Shown here piece after piece: positions 37,601 to 45,344 of a stretch of 64,000 nucleotides of DNA. Source of the DNA: Marivirga aurantiaca (GTDB taxonomy: Bacteria; Bacteroidota; Bacteroidia; Cytophagales; Cyclobacteriaceae). Below the pieces are notes generated by a model that was given only the letters and a program-made list of their open reading frames with translations, searched no databases and was not told the origin of the DNA. The stretch is taken from the NCBI RefSeq assembly GCF_016679925.1, contig NZ_JAEQBW010000016.1, forward strand, positions 36,966 through 100,965, given 5' to 3'. Made by a program: the position numbers and the translations under genes. Within the stretch, counting starts at the first letter, position 1. Every line of letters starts with the position of its first letter.

Positions 37601-39354
37601 CCTTTGTGGCCATGCTGCCACTGGCGCTGGGAGATGCAGAATATGTCACCAGCATCGGGCAGCCTTTTGCAGTTACCGTAATGGGCGGGCTGGCATTTGC
37701 CACCATTCTTACGCTGATCTATATCCCTACCATGAGTGCCGGACTGGAAAGCGTACTGGACTGGTTCAGGAATTTAAAAACTTCCATTAAGCTGGTGCAG
37801 ATACTACTCATGGTCGCTATAGCGGCATTGATCTATTTTCAAATAGAAGGTATGATCTGGCAGGTGATTTGGTTTTTGGCAGCAGTTATTCTGATTCCCG
37901 GAGGCACCTACTTCGTGATGACTTCCCTGAGACAGGCCAATGCCAAAATGGTGGCCCCTGATGAGGCTATGCACATCGAGATCCAAAACCTGACCAAAGT
38001 GTATGGCAGGGATAAACGATGGATCAGGGAATGGAAAGGCAATAAGCGTTTGTTTGTAGCTCGCAATGAAGAGCCTGTTTCAGGCAAAGCCCTCCTGCAA
38101 AACCTGATCTGGCAGGGTGCTTTGATCGCTTTCCTGGTGTATTTCATCTACTTCTTCCTGGATAAAGCTTTCTGGCAATTATTCTTTATGATTTCGCTGC
38201 ATGCTTTATTGTTATCTATTTTTAATGAGGCCGCGCAATTGGTACAAAAGAAAGGAAGGCTTATCAAATTCGCTTATGCATTGCTATACTGGGGATTCCC
38301 CATCGTGAGTTCAGCCTACCTTTACAGCGATATCAACGTGAAAGGCGTAGGGATATTCCTGATCCTTCTTTGGTTCATAGGCCTGTTCCTGGTACGGGTG
38401 TCCCGAAAACTTTCAGAAAACAAGGTAGTACTCCATGAGATTAAAGGCCGCTTTGCCAAAATGCGCAGGCTATACTATAAACTATTATTAGCCATTCCAT
38501 TTATAAAACCGAAGCAAGCGCAGTTTAAAGCACTTAAAGGAGTAAGTCTGACGATTGAGCAGGGCATGTTCGGGCTTTTAGGGCCTAATGGTGCCGGTAA
38601 AACTACGCTGATGCGGATTTTATGCGGGATTATGGACCAGAGTTATGGCAAAATCTGGATCAATGGCCATGATACCACATTGCGCAGGGAAGAATTACAA
38701 GGACTGATTGGCTATTTGCCACAGGCATTTGGCACTTATGAAAACATGACACCTTACGAGTTTTTGGATTACCAGGCCATTTTGCGAAAGATCAGCCAAA
38801 AGGATGTTCGGGAAGAGCGGGTACAATATGTACTGAAGGCTGTGCATATGGATGAGCATCAGCATAAGAAGATCGGTTCTTTTTCCGGAGGGATGAAACA
38901 ACGAATAGGCATTGCGCAAATCCTGCTGCACCTGCCTAAGATCTTAGTGGTGGATGAACCTACAGCTGGTCTTGATCCATTGGAGCGGATCCGTTTCAGG
39001 AACCTGCTGGTAGAGCTGAGCCGTGAGCGGATTGTGGTATTCTCCACGCACATTATTGAAGACATAGCCAGCAGCTGTAATAAGCTGGCGGTATTGATCT
39101 CTGGCAATATAGAATACATCGGCAGCCCGACTACCATGGCAGAGCTGGCTGATGATAAGGTATGGGAATTTCATCTGTCGCCAGAGGAGTTTGAAGCTGA
39201 GAAAGAAAACTACCTGATCGTTCACCACATGCGTGAGGGAGATCAGATTAGGGTGAAGTGTTTAGCAGCAGAGCAACCCAGGGCAGATGCCGTGCATGTG
39301 CGGGCTAACCTGGAGGACGCGTATTTATGGTTGATGAAGAGTCGCCCCCTTTAG
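34654..39354 (+). CDS. Fusion: RND efflux permease + membrane linker + ABC ATPase
   Basis: 1566 residues in one uninterrupted frame. Residues ~1-1040 are a complete RND pump (TM1 KVLVSMLFIGFSVMGYISY; TM4 AIGMLLDNSVVVLENIYR; last helices ending IPTMSAGLESVLDWF). Two extra helices follow (about 1047-1090). At M1106 an ABC domain begins (HIEIQNLTKVYG, 1107-1118), is interrupted by ~170 residues with about four membrane helices (GALIAFLVYFIYFFL; LFFMISLHALLLSIF; YALLYWGFPIVSSAYLY; IFLILLWFIGLFLV), and resumes at about 1290 (FKALKGVSLTIEQGMF). The NBD is intact after that: Walker A GPNGAGKTT (1310-1318), signature FSGGMKQR (from 1410), Walker B ILVVDEP (D1434, E1435), H-loop H1466. The ATG of M1106 could be a remnant or internal start of a once separate gene. 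Both motors look functional. Confidence 0.93.
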   Translation: MARNGILHTIIKRKVLVSMLFIGFSVMGYISYNKLPVELFPNVELPILIVQISPTSEVDPKYMEREAIVPLESVISTLEGVEEITSNADSQQGMIFISFQQGVNIKYAYLKLEQKVGAIKSDLTPEFIVNIIKIDTEQFTNTFMDLQVLGSGGVDRVRNVTDQYITDRLNDIDGIGGVEVFGGKQKTVEIIMNDAVCEANGITPNTIQNVLSQNSNKSAFAGQIERNGQHVFVNVTAELKDIKNIQSLVVSEKGPLLLSDVAEVFFGVKEQTSLSRVNGKDAVSIRLSKDTQANLIALSEVTLAAIDAINKDLEGFGVEIVVQSNQAEQMTTNIDQIKNLAITGGLLAIFVLWVFLRRMKFILSIALAIPISVYTAFNFFYAAGISINSLTLIGMALAIGMLLDNSVVVLENIYRHVVNKKPKVDAVVDGTKEVMRSVIAATLTTVTVFLPFIFSSNFLVTLIGTHIGISIISTLLVSLVVALILIPMLAHAAINKDDQEKAPLIKNASIRQRMIQMYVVILKSCFRKPLLTVIGGLVLFFVTIGLSVIVSMSGPSEVEKTNMNLFVTMPQGATLASTDLRVRKIEEKVMEIPVVNKVISQISEGDAVLTISLVEGFKDLDTISVADVQNKLTGIAKNFEDLEISLNEPPKTGGGQGGAGGSASADFERMLGIGTASERIVIKGQDFELMQIIANDINTYVSGLQSIESSSVNISPERPEAHILFDQKRMSGNNITQQNVAVGLNDFQPSFASGSNFVSGGEEFEITIQTQNQITQAAKEMKDLREMPITSTSGVVHSLADIGSVIYSSGESTITRMNQEKRIEITYNFIDEVLKSESLLEASRVEIDQIVSGVNIPSGMVVDVIHDEGLFDEFYFFIFAAIVIIFMILAAVFESLYLPIVIMFSIPLAGIGAFLGLTFTGNSLLNANTLIGLLILLGVVVNNGIILIDYSRILRRQGYNKYRSLMMSGISRIRPILITSITTFVAMLPLALGDAEYVTSIGQPFAVTVMGGLAFATILTLIYIPTMSAGLESVLDWFRNLKTSIKLVQILLMVAIAALIYFQIEGMIWQVIWFLAAVILIPGGTYFVMTSLRQANAKMVAPDEAMHIEIQNLTKVYGRDKRWIREWKGNKRLFVARNEEPVSGKALLQNLIWQGALIAFLVYFIYFFLDKAFWQLFFMISLHALLLSIFNEAAQLVQKKGRLIKFAYALLYWGFPIVSSAYLYSDINVKGVGIFLILLWFIGLFLVRVSRKLSENKVVLHEIKGRFAKMRRLYYKLLLAIPFIKPKQAQFKALKGVSLTIEQGMFGLLGPNGAGKTTLMRILCGIMDQSYGKIWINGHDTTLRREELQGLIGYLPQAFGTYENMTPYEFLDYQAILRKISQKDVREERVQYVLKAVHMDEHQHKKIGSFSGGMKQRIGIAQILLHLPKILVVDEPTAGLDPLERIRFRNLLVELSRERIVVFSTHIIEDIASSCNKLAVLISGNIEYIGSPTTMAELADDKVWEFHLSPEEFEAEKENYLIVHHMREGDQIRVKCLAAEQPRADAVHVRANLEDAYLWLMKSRPL

Positions 39355-39399
39355 TTCCCCCAAAGGGGGAGGGAAGCAAAGGCTAATGAACTCTTAACC

Positions 39400-39464
39400 A
39401 AGGTCTGTGACTCACAGACCTTGAAGCACGATGATATTGAGCAGCTAGTCTGTGAGCCACAGAC
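39400..39464. repeat. Two palindromes of the GTCTGTG/CACAGAC type
   Basis: AAGGTCTGTGA-1 nt-TCACAGACCTT (39400-39422) and GTCTGTG-3 nt-CACAGAC (39448-39464), the second followed by CACGGTGCT. The layout matches the GTGGTTCGTG/CACGAACCAC hairpins of 61-64 kb with compensating stem changes. Confidence 0.7.
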
Positions 39465-39531
39465 CACGGTGCTAAAAAAGAGAAGGGAATATTGAGGACG
39501 GAGTATTTGACGATTTAACTTTCAATAAAAT

Positions 39532-39703
39532 AATCCCCCTTAATCCCCCTTTATTAAGGGGGAGGGTGTACGGACACAATAAAATTATTACCTAAAATTA
39601 TAGACGCACAAATGAAAATCGGAAAAAGGCAATATAAGTTTAAAGACAAATGATAATTAATATAGGATCTCTCCCCCTTTCGTAAAGGGGGCTGGGGGAT
39701 TTT
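39532..39703. repeat. CCCCC/GGGGG inverted-repeat element, copy 1
   Basis: Starts AATCCCCC, has an inner CCCCCTTT-3 nt-AAGGGGG hairpin followed by AGGGTGTACGGAC, and a second CTCCCCCTTT-3 nt-AAAGGGGG hairpin, and ends GGGGGATTT. A similar copy lies at 40565-40723, on the other side of the ABC permease gene. Confidence 0.8.
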
Positions 39704-39737
39704 GCAGATGGACACAAAAAAACCGTAATAAACAAAA

Positions 39738-40439
39738 ATGAAAAGCTACCTACTACTACTGTACAAACTCATCACCTACAATGTAAAGGTGATATTTGCG
39801 AACAAATTCGTCTACTTTGTGCTGGCGGCCTTTTTGTTTTTCGCATTCATCATCACCCTTACCATATTCGATGATCCCGAGTTCAATGAAGCCGCTATTT
39901 ATGGCTTTTTGGTTTTCCCGGGCCTCTTGCTGATCTTCTATCCTATGGCTTATGGCATCCAGAATGATGATGATTCCAAGATGCTGGAGACCATCTTTGG
40001 GATTCCTAATTATCGGTATAAGATATACCTGGTGCGCTTTGTGTTGGCTATAGGCGTGGCGGGGGTGATTTTGCTAGTGCTGGGCAGCATTGCCAATGTA
40101 ACGCTTTACCGTTTCAGCCTGCTGCCTATGGTCGGGCAGGTGCTCTTCCCTATCGGGTTTTTGTCGGCCTTGGCTTTTATGCTCTCCACCCTGATTAAAA
40201 ATGGCAATGGAACGGCCATTGTGATAGTAATTGTAGCCTTTATCTTCTTTGTATTTGCCGAGGCCCTGGAATACAGCGTCTATAATGTATTCCTCAACCC
40301 TTTCTCAGAGCCTCGTGACATGAGCGAGTTCATCTGGCACACCATCATTTTCAAAAACCGCCTGTACCTGATCGTGGCCAGTGCCCTTTGCCTGCTCTAT
40401 GGCATGTTTAATTTACAGTTTAGGGAGAAGTTTGTGTAG
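39738..40439 (+). CDS. ABC-2 type transporter permease subunit
   Basis: 233 residues with six hydrophobic helices (FVYFVLAAFLFFAFIITLTIF; AIYGFLVFPGLLLIFYPMAY; FVLAIGVAGVILLVLGSIANV; VLFPIGFLSALAFMLSTLI; TAIVIVIVAFIFFVFAEALEY; LYLIVASALCLLYGMFNL). GIQNDDDSKMLETIFGIPNYRYKIYLVRF between helices 2 and 3 resembles the coupling region of ABC-2 permeases. It is the natural partner of the ABC ATPase in the fusion encoded upstream. It is separated from that gene by 383 bp of repeats and bounded on both sides by copies of the C5/G5 element. A decayed copy of its 3' third lies at 45345-45586. Confidence 0.8.
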   Translation: MKSYLLLLYKLITYNVKVIFANKFVYFVLAAFLFFAFIITLTIFDDPEFNEAAIYGFLVFPGLLLIFYPMAYGIQNDDDSKMLETIFGIPNYRYKIYLVRFVLAIGVAGVILLVLGSIANVTLYRFSLLPMVGQVLFPIGFLSALAFMLSTLIKNGNGTAIVIVIVAFIFFVFAEALEYSVYNVFLNPFSEPRDMSEFIWHTIIFKNRLYLIVASALCLLYGMFNLQFREKFV

Positions 40440-40564
40440 TGGTAATTATGTCCATCTGTGCGCAACGAAACAACCCTCTCAAATCCTCAAGATTGCCGCA
40501 CTGCGAATTCCAAAAGCATGTAAATTCGCATGACGTAAAATTGGCGCTTCAACTTTCAATCATA

Positions 40565-40723
40565 AAAATCCCCCTTGATCCCCCTTTATTAAGGGGGAGG
40601 GTGTACGGACCTTTTGCTATTATTACTAAAATTAAAGAACTTCGGGATTAACAATAAATTTAAAAAGCATTGCTTATTCTCACGAGGACTCTCCCCCTTT
40701 TTTAAAGGGGGTAGGGGGATTTT
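40565..40723. repeat. CCCCC/GGGGG inverted-repeat element, copy 2
   Basis: Perfect 10-bp ends AAAATCCCCC (40565-40574) / GGGGGATTTT (40714-40723), same inner hairpins and GGGTGTACGGAC block as copy 1. Directly repeated relative to it. Confidence 0.8.
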
Positions 40724-40749
40724 AGTAACTGGAATAAAATTAAAATTTG

Positions 40750-40872
40750 GAACGTCTTTGCGAGGACAGAAGCAATCTCCTTATTCACGACCGAAAACGC
40801 TATTAGAAAAATATCGAAGCACAATTAGTATTGGTCTCTCCATAAGTAAGATTGCTGCGCTCGCAATGACGA
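40750..40872. repeat. Palindromic CGTCxTTGCGAG...CTCGCAATGACG repeat
   Basis: Left end CGTCTTTGCGAGG then AGAAGCAATCTCC; right end AGATTGCTGCGCTCGCAA then TGACG. This is the dispersed palindromic intergenic repeat type seen in many bacterial phyla. Short related pieces occur near 61290 and 61565. Confidence 0.65.
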
Positions 40873-40875
40873 TCC

Positions 40876-41520
40876 TTAAGCCCTCAAAGTCTCCATTTCT
40901 TTTATAGTGGAATCTAATTTATCGAAGATGCCCCCATACATCAATCTGACATCAAATTTGTAGATCTGCCTGGAAAACAACAGCATCAATAGGGCCACCA
41001 CCGCTGTGAAAATCCAGGCAATGAGCGGAACATCACCAATAAAAGTGAGATTTGGAAATTTCTCTGTCACTTTATTCACCAGCTCCTCCTGACCAGACCA
41101 GGTAGAGAAAATCATGTTCATCACAATCAGGAAATAAATAGGATAAGTAAAACGGATCACGCTGCCATTTTTTAATAGAGCAGTATGCAACCATTGTTGA
41201 AATGACTTCAAATAATCATAACTATTTTGCCCTGTTTCTACTCCTTGTATCCGCTCAACCTGTCTCTTACTAAACCATGCAGTGGCCAATAGTAAAACAG
41301 AAATGGCTACTCCTTGCCATAGTGCATCCAGCAATAAGTAGATGAGAGGTATGGCAATTGCCATTACTATAATAAGCTTCAGGTTGAATTGAAACCTGCT
41401 CTTTATTTTGTCAACAATATGTTGTGACTTTTGCTCGTACAGTTGGTTGATTTTCGGTAAATCTAAAGCCCCTTCTGCCAGGAAGCCTTCTTTCCACATG
41501 CTTTCAATTGAATTTTTCAT
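40876..41520 (-). CDS. Membrane protein partner of the ECF sigma factor (possible anti-sigma)
   Basis: 214 residues. The N-terminal ~45 residues are cytoplasmic and helical (MWKEGFLAEGALDLPKINQLYEQK), then four membrane helices in two pairs (LKLIIVMAIAIPLIYLLLDAL; VAISVLLLATAW; FTYPIYFLIVMNMIF; LIAWIFTAVVALLMLLF). The last gene of a three-gene operon; it overlaps the sigma-factor gene by 17 bp. The overlap and layout suggest an anti-sigma or sensor role. No known anti-sigma motif is visible, so this is inference. Confidence 0.65.
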   Translation of the reverse strand: MKNSIESMWKEGFLAEGALDLPKINQLYEQKSQHIVDKIKSRFQFNLKLIIVMAIAIPLIYLLLDALWQGVAISVLLLATAWFSKRQVERIQGVETGQNSYDYLKSFQQWLHTALLKNGSVIRFTYPIYFLIVMNMIFSTWSGQEELVNKVTEKFPNLTFIGDVPLIAWIFTAVVALLMLLFSRQIYKFDVRLMYGGIFDKLDSTIKEMETLRA

Positions 41521-41998
41521 CTAATATTTTTTTGAGTCGTTCTTTAATTCTCTTTATTCTTACGCCAATATTGTTTGGGTTGGTACCCAGAATTTCAGCA
41601 ATCTCCTGCTGTGGTTTTTCCTCTAAGTAGAGAAGAATAACAGCCCTATCTACCTCTGACAGATGTTTAATGGCTGCATATAATTGATTAAGCGTCTCAT
41701 TCTCGAATGCTTTATTAGTGACAGAAATTGAATCCGGCAACACATCGGAGGTAAAATGGATCGCTTGATTATTTTTCTGCTTCTTGAGTAGCGTGAGGCA
41801 TACATTCAGGGAAATCCTATAGATCCAGGTTGTCCACGCGCACTGCTCATTAAAGCGTTCCCTGCTTCTCCAGATCTGCAGGCAAACTTCCTGATAGTAG
41901 TCCTCAAAATCTTCCTGAGAATTGGTATAAGCCCTGCAGATCTTGACAATGATGGCTGCATAGGGCACTATGGAAGAATGATAAAAATCGCTACTCAT
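41504..41998 (-). CDS. ECF-type RNA polymerase sigma factor
   Basis: 164 residues. Sigma region 2 is at residues ~10-75 (QEDFEDYYQEVCLQIWRS, TWIYRISLNVCLTLLKK), and region 4 at ~105-160 (IKHLSEVDRAVILLYLEEKPQQEIAEILG, then NNIGVRIKRIKERLKK as the recognition helix). Region 3 is absent, as in the ECF class. Its start codon overlaps the stop of the hydrolase gene (TAATG), which implies translational coupling. It probably directs its own operon, although I see no clear -35/-10 repeat. Confidence 0.9.
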   Translation of the reverse strand: MSSDFYHSSIVPYAAIIVKICRAYTNSQEDFEDYYQEVCLQIWRSRERFNEQCAWTTWIYRISLNVCLTLLKKQKNNQAIHFTSDVLPDSISVTNKAFENETLNQLYAAIKHLSEVDRAVILLYLEEKPQQEIAEILGTNPNNIGVRIKRIKERLKKILDEKFN

Positions 41999-43383
41999 TA
42001 TTTTTGCTTGTTTATCCAGCCTGAGACAGTCTCCAGCACTATGGGTTCCATGGTGGTTTCTATTTGAGCATATTCCTCCATAGCACCGGTTTCACAGAGC
42101 TGGAAAAGGTGGTTCATATTGTCAAATTCTTTAATGGTCACTTGTGTATTTCCCCCTTCAAGCAAAGCCTTCTCTATAACCTCAAGGTTTTGGGCACCCA
42201 CCTGCACATCTTTTCCTCCATTGAGTGCCAACACGGGACAATTGACCTTTGCCAGTGTAACTCGTGGATCATAGCTTAAGAAATAGCGCAACCAGGGACG
42301 GGTTAACTGGGCCACTTGCCGCTTTGTATATTCTTCTTTGCTTATATCTTCTAAAACCACTTTATTTTTCTCCAGCTGATGGGTGATATAAACTTCCAGC
42401 TTATTTCTTAATATTTGCAAATCATCCCCATTATTTTTTATCAGCTCAAATATACCTTTGGTTACGGCTATTTCATTGCTGATCTTTTGTTCCTCAGTAT
42501 TTTGCAGCTTCCCTAAAAGCTCGATTTGCTGTAGGGATATTTGCTCTCCGGGAACACCGGGCCCTGCCAACAGCACCACGAAATGCATGGGTATGTCAGC
42601 CGCTACGATAGGCGCAATAAGCCCCCCTTCACTATGTCCAATCAGGCCTATCTTCTCCGGGTTTATATCTTTCCGACTCTTCAGGTAGCTGATGGCCGCT
42701 TTCACATCTGTGGCAAAATCGGCACTGGTAGCCAAATCATGATTACCGGTGGAAGCTCCAAAGCCACGGTCGTCATAGCGTAAAACAGCAATGCCATTAC
42801 GTGTTAAATGATCTGCCAACACCAGAAAAGGTTTATGGGTCATAAATTCCTCATCTCTATTTTGGGGGCCGGAACCTGAGATCAGAATAGCAGTAGCAAA
42901 GCTCTTTTTATTTTTGGGTAGGCTCAGTGTGCCGGCAAGTGTCAACTCCCCTGCCTCACTGGTAAAACTGACTTCCTCTGTATGGTAAGGATAAGGTAGC
43001 TTAGGCTCCTGGGGCCTTACCAGTGCTTTTTCTGCAATGGGTTCGGTTGTAAGATCTAATGGAAAGGATTGGCTGGCCTGCAGGAATTTCCCTTCTACCT
43101 TATTGCTCAATAGCTTTCCTTTGTATTGAGCACCTATACTGGTAATCTGCAAATCTAACTGACCCTCATGAAAGCCCACTGAACTGATGGGAATACCAAA
43201 GGCTTTTTGGTCCGGGCTATCCATGGTGGCCGAATAAACACCTTCTGATTCGGTTATATGGAAGACTAGTCGCATTTCCATGCCCTGCACTTTTAAGAGG
43301 CCATGCCAGTCGCCAGTAATTTGCTGTGCGGATACTAAAAAGGGGGCCACTAAGGCTAGCAATAGTAATTTTATCTTTCTCAT
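41998..43383 (-). CDS. Secreted alpha/beta hydrolase (serine esterase/peptidase-like)
   Basis: 461 residues. MRKIKLLLLALVAPFLVSAQ is a signal peptide. Residues ~22-115 form a small beta domain (ITGDWHGLLKVQGMEMRLVFHI), then an alpha/beta hydrolase with oxyanion region ILISGSGPQNRD, the nucleophile elbow GHSEGG (S251), acid in NGGKDVQV and His in NMNHLFQ. Substrate is unknown; related proteins are called dienelactone hydrolases or acyl esterases. It is the first gene of the operon with the sigma factor, an uncommon arrangement. Confidence 0.85.
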   Translation of the reverse strand: MRKIKLLLLALVAPFLVSAQQITGDWHGLLKVQGMEMRLVFHITESEGVYSATMDSPDQKAFGIPISSVGFHEGQLDLQITSIGAQYKGKLLSNKVEGKFLQASQSFPLDLTTEPIAEKALVRPQEPKLPYPYHTEEVSFTSEAGELTLAGTLSLPKNKKSFATAILISGSGPQNRDEEFMTHKPFLVLADHLTRNGIAVLRYDDRGFGASTGNHDLATSADFATDVKAAISYLKSRKDINPEKIGLIGHSEGGLIAPIVAADIPMHFVVLLAGPGVPGEQISLQQIELLGKLQNTEEQKISNEIAVTKGIFELIKNNGDDLQILRNKLEVYITHQLEKNKVVLEDISKEEYTKRQVAQLTRPWLRYFLSYDPRVTLAKVNCPVLALNGGKDVQVGAQNLEVIEKALLEGGNTQVTIKEFDNMNHLFQLCETGAMEEYAQIETTMEPIVLETVSGWINKQK

Positions 43384-43515
43384 AATTGTATGTTTTCTTA
43401 ATTAGTGGCTTGAGATTGATAATCTTACAGGTGGGTGGTATTTTTTTTGGTTCTACCATAAATTTAATGGTATTGATGACTATGATTAGAAGAATCGGCC
43501 TTATTCATTTTAGGG

Positions 43516-43595
43516 ATTTTGAATTTCTAATTGGATCAGAAACAAAATGTTTGACCGCAGGGAGTTTTTTTGTTTCCCAATTAGAAATTCAAAAT
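43516..43595. repeat. 80-bp element with 19-bp inverted ends
   Basis: ATTTTGAATTTCTAATTGG (43516-43534) is exactly complementary to 43577-43595, enclosing 42 bases. A second hairpin, TTTCTTTTGG-6 nt-CCAAAAGAAA, lies at 43630-43655. The remainder of the 43384-43844 gap has no gene. Confidence 0.75.
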
Positions 43596-43781
43596 GCCGT
43601 TAAGAAATGAATACAGCCTTGACTTTTTGTTTCTTTTGGGTCAAGCCAAAAGAAAAGAAAGAGTATTAGAACCTGTATCGAATTATCGGTAAGTATCAGT
43701 TAGACAGTGAAAATTGATTAAGCATTCTTGTTAAGTTATTTTAAATATTCTAAATGTAGTTTTCCATTAATCAGACCCATC

Positions 43782-43817
43782 AAAAAGAAAAGGAAGCCTG
43801 TGCAGCTTCCTTTCTTT
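43782..43817 (-). terminator. Terminator of the serine-hydrolase lipoprotein gene
   Basis: On the minus strand AAAGGAAGC / GCTTCCTTT (pairs 43789-43797 with 43805-43813), 7-nt loop, then TTCTTTTTG. Confidence 0.85.
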
Positions 43818-43844
43818 TAGTAAATTTTCAATCTGAAACAGAAA

Positions 43845-45269
43845 TTACTCCATTGCTTTAAAAATATAATCCCTCATGATTTTGTTTGATTCAATCACAT
43901 AGGCAGGATGCTGCAGGTAAAGGCCCATGGTCATGACGATTACCATATTTTGATCCGGGAATATGTTGATATAGTTTCCTCCATCGCCATCGGCTGAAAG
44001 ATAAGAGATTCCGGCAAGTTGGCGTAGCCAAAAGCCATGGCTGTAATCAGCTGCACCGGTATTCTCAGCCTCCATCACTTTATCCACGAATGCCGAAGGA
44101 ATGATCTGTTCGCCATTCCACTGGCCATTGTTCAGATAGGTAACGCCTACCTTCAGCATATCTCTTGGACGCATGTACATTCTCGCTGCACCTTCAGGAT
44201 AGCCATCGGGTTGGCTTTGCCATTTGAAATCTGATATTCCTAATTGGCCATAAAAGTTTTCTTCCGCCCAGGCTCTGACAGGCTCCTCCACCATGTTTTC
44301 CAGCGCCTTCAATACTAAATTCGGACTGGCACTGTTGTATCTCCATTCGGATTCGGGGCCGTTATTGGTACGGCTCAGTAGAAAATCGGCAAAATCATCG
44401 GATTGCCAAAGTAAGGTGAGGTCGTTGGAGCCCCATTCATCCCACTGAAAACCCAAAGTCATATTCATCGCATGGTGAAAGGTTAAATCAGCTTTGCTCT
44501 GATCCTCTTCAAAATAGCCTGAATATGCGGGTAGGTAGTCTTTTAAAAGTGCATCGGTACTTAAGCCATTAGCATCCAGGGCAATACCTGCTAAAGTAGC
44601 GGTCAGGGCTTTGTTTACTGAGGCCACATAATGTAACTCATCCCTTGACCACATGATAGGCTCCGGGGAGTCGTCCACCACTACTCCACCTTCAAAATCA
44701 ATGGTATCGTTGTTTCCGAAGAAATATTCTTCGAGCACCAGCTTACCCTCTTTATAAATGAGAAGGCTATGTAATTCTGAAAATTCGGATGCCTGAGCTT
44801 CAACCATAAGTGTATGGATGATATTAGGATCCAATCCTGCTTCTTCCAGATTGCCTACGGCTAAACCATCTTCTATATCTTCAGGCATTGTGTATCTATA
44901 ATCCCCTTCAAGCGGTTCCATGATTACTGTAGTATCACCCAGCCCTGCATCCAATTCAATGGAATAAAATTCAGGATGGCTAATGCTAAAGGAATAAATC
45001 ACGCTGTCTCCGCTATTTTGGCCATCTACTGCATCTAAATCATTTTCGTTAAATACTCCAAGGCCATCGACTCCTGTAGTCACAGTTTTCCCATTATCAT
45101 TAAGTTGAATACTTGCCCCTTCCAGTGGATCTCCTGTTGCTCCATTTTGAATCAATAATTCAATCGTATAATCAGTAGTATCAATATCAGGGGTGTCGTC
45201 TTCCGAACTGCATTGGCTGAAAATTAATCCAAAAGAGATTGCAGTCAGGATCTTTAAGTATTTTATCAT
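43845..45269 (-). CDS. Beta-lactamase-family serine hydrolase lipoprotein
   Basis: 474 residues. MIKYLKILTAISFGLIFSQC is a lipoprotein signal (Cys20). Residues ~33-120 form a carboxypeptidase-regulatory/Ig-like beta module (LLIQNGATGDPLEGASIQL). The class-C beta-lactamase/DD-peptidase-type domain follows, with S-x-x-K as SVNK (S217, K220) and Y-x-N/S as YNS (Y311). The usual C-terminal KTG is replaced by GDGGNY. Most likely an esterase or peptidase rather than a resistance enzyme. It is monocistronic. Confidence 0.85.
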   Translation of the reverse strand: MIKYLKILTAISFGLIFSQCSSEDDTPDIDTTDYTIELLIQNGATGDPLEGASIQLNDNGKTVTTGVDGLGVFNENDLDAVDGQNSGDSVIYSFSISHPEFYSIELDAGLGDTTVIMEPLEGDYRYTMPEDIEDGLAVGNLEEAGLDPNIIHTLMVEAQASEFSELHSLLIYKEGKLVLEEYFFGNNDTIDFEGGVVVDDSPEPIMWSRDELHYVASVNKALTATLAGIALDANGLSTDALLKDYLPAYSGYFEEDQSKADLTFHHAMNMTLGFQWDEWGSNDLTLLWQSDDFADFLLSRTNNGPESEWRYNSASPNLVLKALENMVEEPVRAWAEENFYGQLGISDFKWQSQPDGYPEGAARMYMRPRDMLKVGVTYLNNGQWNGEQIIPSAFVDKVMEAENTGAADYSHGFWLRQLAGISYLSADGDGGNYINIFPDQNMVIVMTMGLYLQHPAYVIESNKIMRDYIFKAME

Positions 45270-45344
45270 CGTTTGTTTAATAAATTTGGTAGTTCAATTT
45301 AGGCTGAAAGCACATATTTTCAAAATAGCAGGTGCTACGACAGT

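Noticed and set aside
40439..40907. ORFs after the ABC-2 permease
   Set aside because: They run through C5/G5 and CGTC..GACG repeats.
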